This document shows positions 4,733 to 5,080 of a DNA stretch of 5,080 nucleotides, piece by piece (the first letter of the stretch is position 1; the number at the start of each line of letters is the position of its first letter). Origin of the DNA: Nitrospirota bacterium (GTDB taxonomy: Bacteria > Nitrospirota > Nitrospiria > Nitrospirales > Nitrospiraceae); the NCBI GenBank assembly GCA_016201805.1, contig JACQCB010000077.1, positions 1-5,080 on the forward strand, given 5' to 3'. The notes beneath the pieces were generated by a model. That model was not told where the DNA came from. It saw nothing but the letters and a program-made list of their open reading frames with translations, and made no database searches. A program made the translations under genes and the position numbers.

Positions 4733-4763
4733 TTGACACCCATAGCAACGCTGACGGTATAAT
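4733..4763 (+). promoter_or_regulatory. Promoter with both consensus hexamers, upstream of the NYN-domain gene
   Basis: TTGACA (4733-4738) and TATAAT (4758-4763) both match the sigma-70 consensus perfectly. The 19-bp spacer is longer than the optimal 17, so strength is hard to judge. Transcription would start near 4770 and give a leader of about 65 nt before the NYN start codon. Confidence 0.65.
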
Positions 4764-4779
4764 GACCTTCGAACTTGCT

Positions 4780-4823
4780 CCCCGTCCGACACGCCGTAAG
4801 GCCTCGGGCGGGGTTATTTATTT
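4780..4823 (+). promoter_or_regulatory. Structured 5' leader with GTAA tetraloop and U-rich tail (possible attenuator)
   Basis: CCCCGTCCGA (4780-4789) pairs with TCGGGCGGGG (4804-4813) in a 10-bp stem with one wobble. Inside, GCC (4793-4795) and GGC (4800-4802) close a GTAA (GNRA) tetraloop, with a CAC/C internal loop between the two stems. TTATTTATTT (4814-4823) follows directly, which gives the shape of an intrinsic terminator inside the leader. Alternatively GCTCCC (4777-4782), which overlaps the 5' arm, could pair with the ribosome site GGGGGC (4826-4831). The two pairings exclude each other, as in attenuators or riboswitch expression platforms. I cannot match it to a known RNA family. 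Confidence 0.45.
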
Positions 4824-4835
4824 CAGGGGGCGGTG

Positions 4836-4973
4836 ATGCCTCCTGAACCAGCCCAGAAACGTGCCGTCGTCTTCATTGACGGCCAGAACCTCTTCCACTC
4901 CGTCCGCGAGTCGTTCGGCTACACCTACCCGAACTACGATGTTGTGCTCCCATTAAAATTTGGACAGGTATAA
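4836..4973 (+). pseudogene. NYN-domain (DUF88/LabA-like PIN-fold) gene, disrupted by IS insertion
   Basis: The first 35 codons read AVVFIDGQNLFHSVRESFGY (10-29) and TYPNYD (30-35), typical of the N-terminus of NYN-domain proteins, in which FIDGQN carries the first acidic metal ligand (Asp15) of a PIN-like ribonuclease fold. Homologous sequence stops near codon 36; the frame then enters the insertion sequence, adds about nine foreign residues and ends at TAA (4971-4973), giving a 45-residue product. Intact relatives are usually much longer, so the nuclease domain is lost. The start at 4836 has AGGGGG (4825-4830) upstream. Promoter and leader remain intact, so a short transcript could still be made. 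The rest of the gene presumably lies beyond the right end of the element, outside the window. Confidence 0.85.
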
Positions 4974-5080
4974 TTGGTCAGGAGGCATGATGGAAACAAC
5001 GATGAAACCTGTCCAGAACGGTCGTGGCCGGAAGGGTCGGTGGCCTGCCGAGCAGAAGCTCGCGGTGCTACAGGAGTGGA
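4943..5080 (+). mobile_element. IS3-family-like insertion sequence, left end and start of orfA
   Basis: NYN homology ends about 4941, and what follows looks like an IS left end: TGTGCTCCCATTAAAATTTG from 4943, then the GGACAGG seen next to many IS3-type ends, a TATAAT box (4969-4974) and a transposase start. I set the tip at 4943 because IS3-family ends begin with TG; 4940 or 4946 are also possible. The right end and target duplication are outside the window. The TATAAT lacks a good -35 at 17 bp and also overlaps the stop codon of the truncated NYN frame. Confidence 0.78.
4990..5080 (+). CDS. IS3-family transposase OrfA (N-terminal fragment, cut by window edge)
   Basis: Thirty codons are visible. 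After METTMKPVQNG comes RGRKGRWPAEQKLAVLQEW (12-30), the basic start and first helix of the HTH found in IS3/IS911-type OrfA proteins (compare RRWSxEQKLxxL patterns). OrfA binds the element's ends; the DDE integrase OrfB, normally made by frameshifting, would lie downstream. AGGAGG (4980-4985) is 4 nt before the ATG at 4990; an adjacent in-frame ATG at 4987 is too close to it, and one at 5002 is further away. Confidence 0.83.
   Translation, partial: METTMKPVQNGRGRKGRWPAEQKLAVLQEW

Noticed and set aside
4662..4738. Possible terminal repeats of a MITE (GTGTC near 4667 and GACAC near 4736)
   Set aside because: Only about 5 bp match and no target duplication is visible; one side is simply the TTGACA promoter box.
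4943..4974. Circle-junction promoter half (-10 in the left IS end)
   Set aside because: The TATAAT lies about 26 bp inside the assumed tip, too far in for a -35 in the opposite end to work at normal spacing.
1..5080. CRISPR array, tRNA, rRNA or a new defence system
   Set aside because: No regularly spaced direct repeats, cloverleaf or rRNA-like sequence was seen. The lone HNH and truncated NYN genes have no defence-type partners in the window.

Overview
This is a GC-rich (by eye about 60% G+C), tightly packed bacterial chromosomal segment that ends in a mobile-element insertion. Small redox and cofactor proteins dominate: a thioredoxin-like [2Fe-2S] ferredoxin, a Rieske protein, a molybdenum cofactor gene, a siroheme gene and a cytochrome c maturation-like domain. 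That mix, with a DUF3105 protein and an HNH protein, suggests a respiratory chemolithotroph such as a Nitrospira-like bacterium. The taxonomic call is an inference from gene content, with no marker gene to support it.

Layout. (1) Positions 1-1296, minus strand: a four-gene operon transcribed right to left: gamma-glutamylcyclotransferase-fold protein (GTG start), FmdB-type zinc ribbon, [2Fe-2S] ferredoxin, and moaB, which runs off the left edge. Gaps are 10, 35 and 5 nt. (2) 1350-1781, plus strand: an unrecognised protein with one membrane anchor, ending 3 nt from the convergent next pair. (3) 1785-2605, minus strand: a Rieske [2Fe-2S] protein followed by a secreted DUF3105 protein, coupled by an ATGA overlap. 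(4) 2786-3331, plus strand: an HNH-nuclease-family protein with a textbook intrinsic terminator. (5) 3390-3833, minus strand: a membrane-anchored stand-alone copy of the domain normally found at the C-terminus of CcmI/CycH. (6) 3939-4571, plus strand: precorrin-2 dehydrogenase (siroheme branch). (7) 4572-4835: a non-coding stretch with a hairpin, a 25-bp inverted repeat, a consensus-hexamer promoter and a structured leader. (8) 4836-end: the start of a NYN-domain (DUF88/LabA-like) gene cut after about 35 codons by an IS3-family-like element whose orfA runs off the right edge.

The genes fit a theme of metal-cofactor and redox protein supply: Moco, siroheme, Fe-S carriers and cytochrome c maturation. 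No single pathway is complete here. No CRISPR array, tRNA, rRNA or defence island is visible.

The most striking non-coding signal is a repeated promoter geometry. In two minus-strand leader genes (Rieske and CcmI-like) a good -10 box ends exactly 6 nt before the ATG, with a -35 box 17 bp further upstream, so the predicted transcript starts at the A of ATG. The GTG-started first gene of the four-gene operon shows nearly the same arrangement. None of the three has a Shine-Dalgarno sequence, whereas several other genes here do. This predicts leaderless transcripts. Second in interest is the structured, possibly attenuating leader of the disrupted NYN gene.
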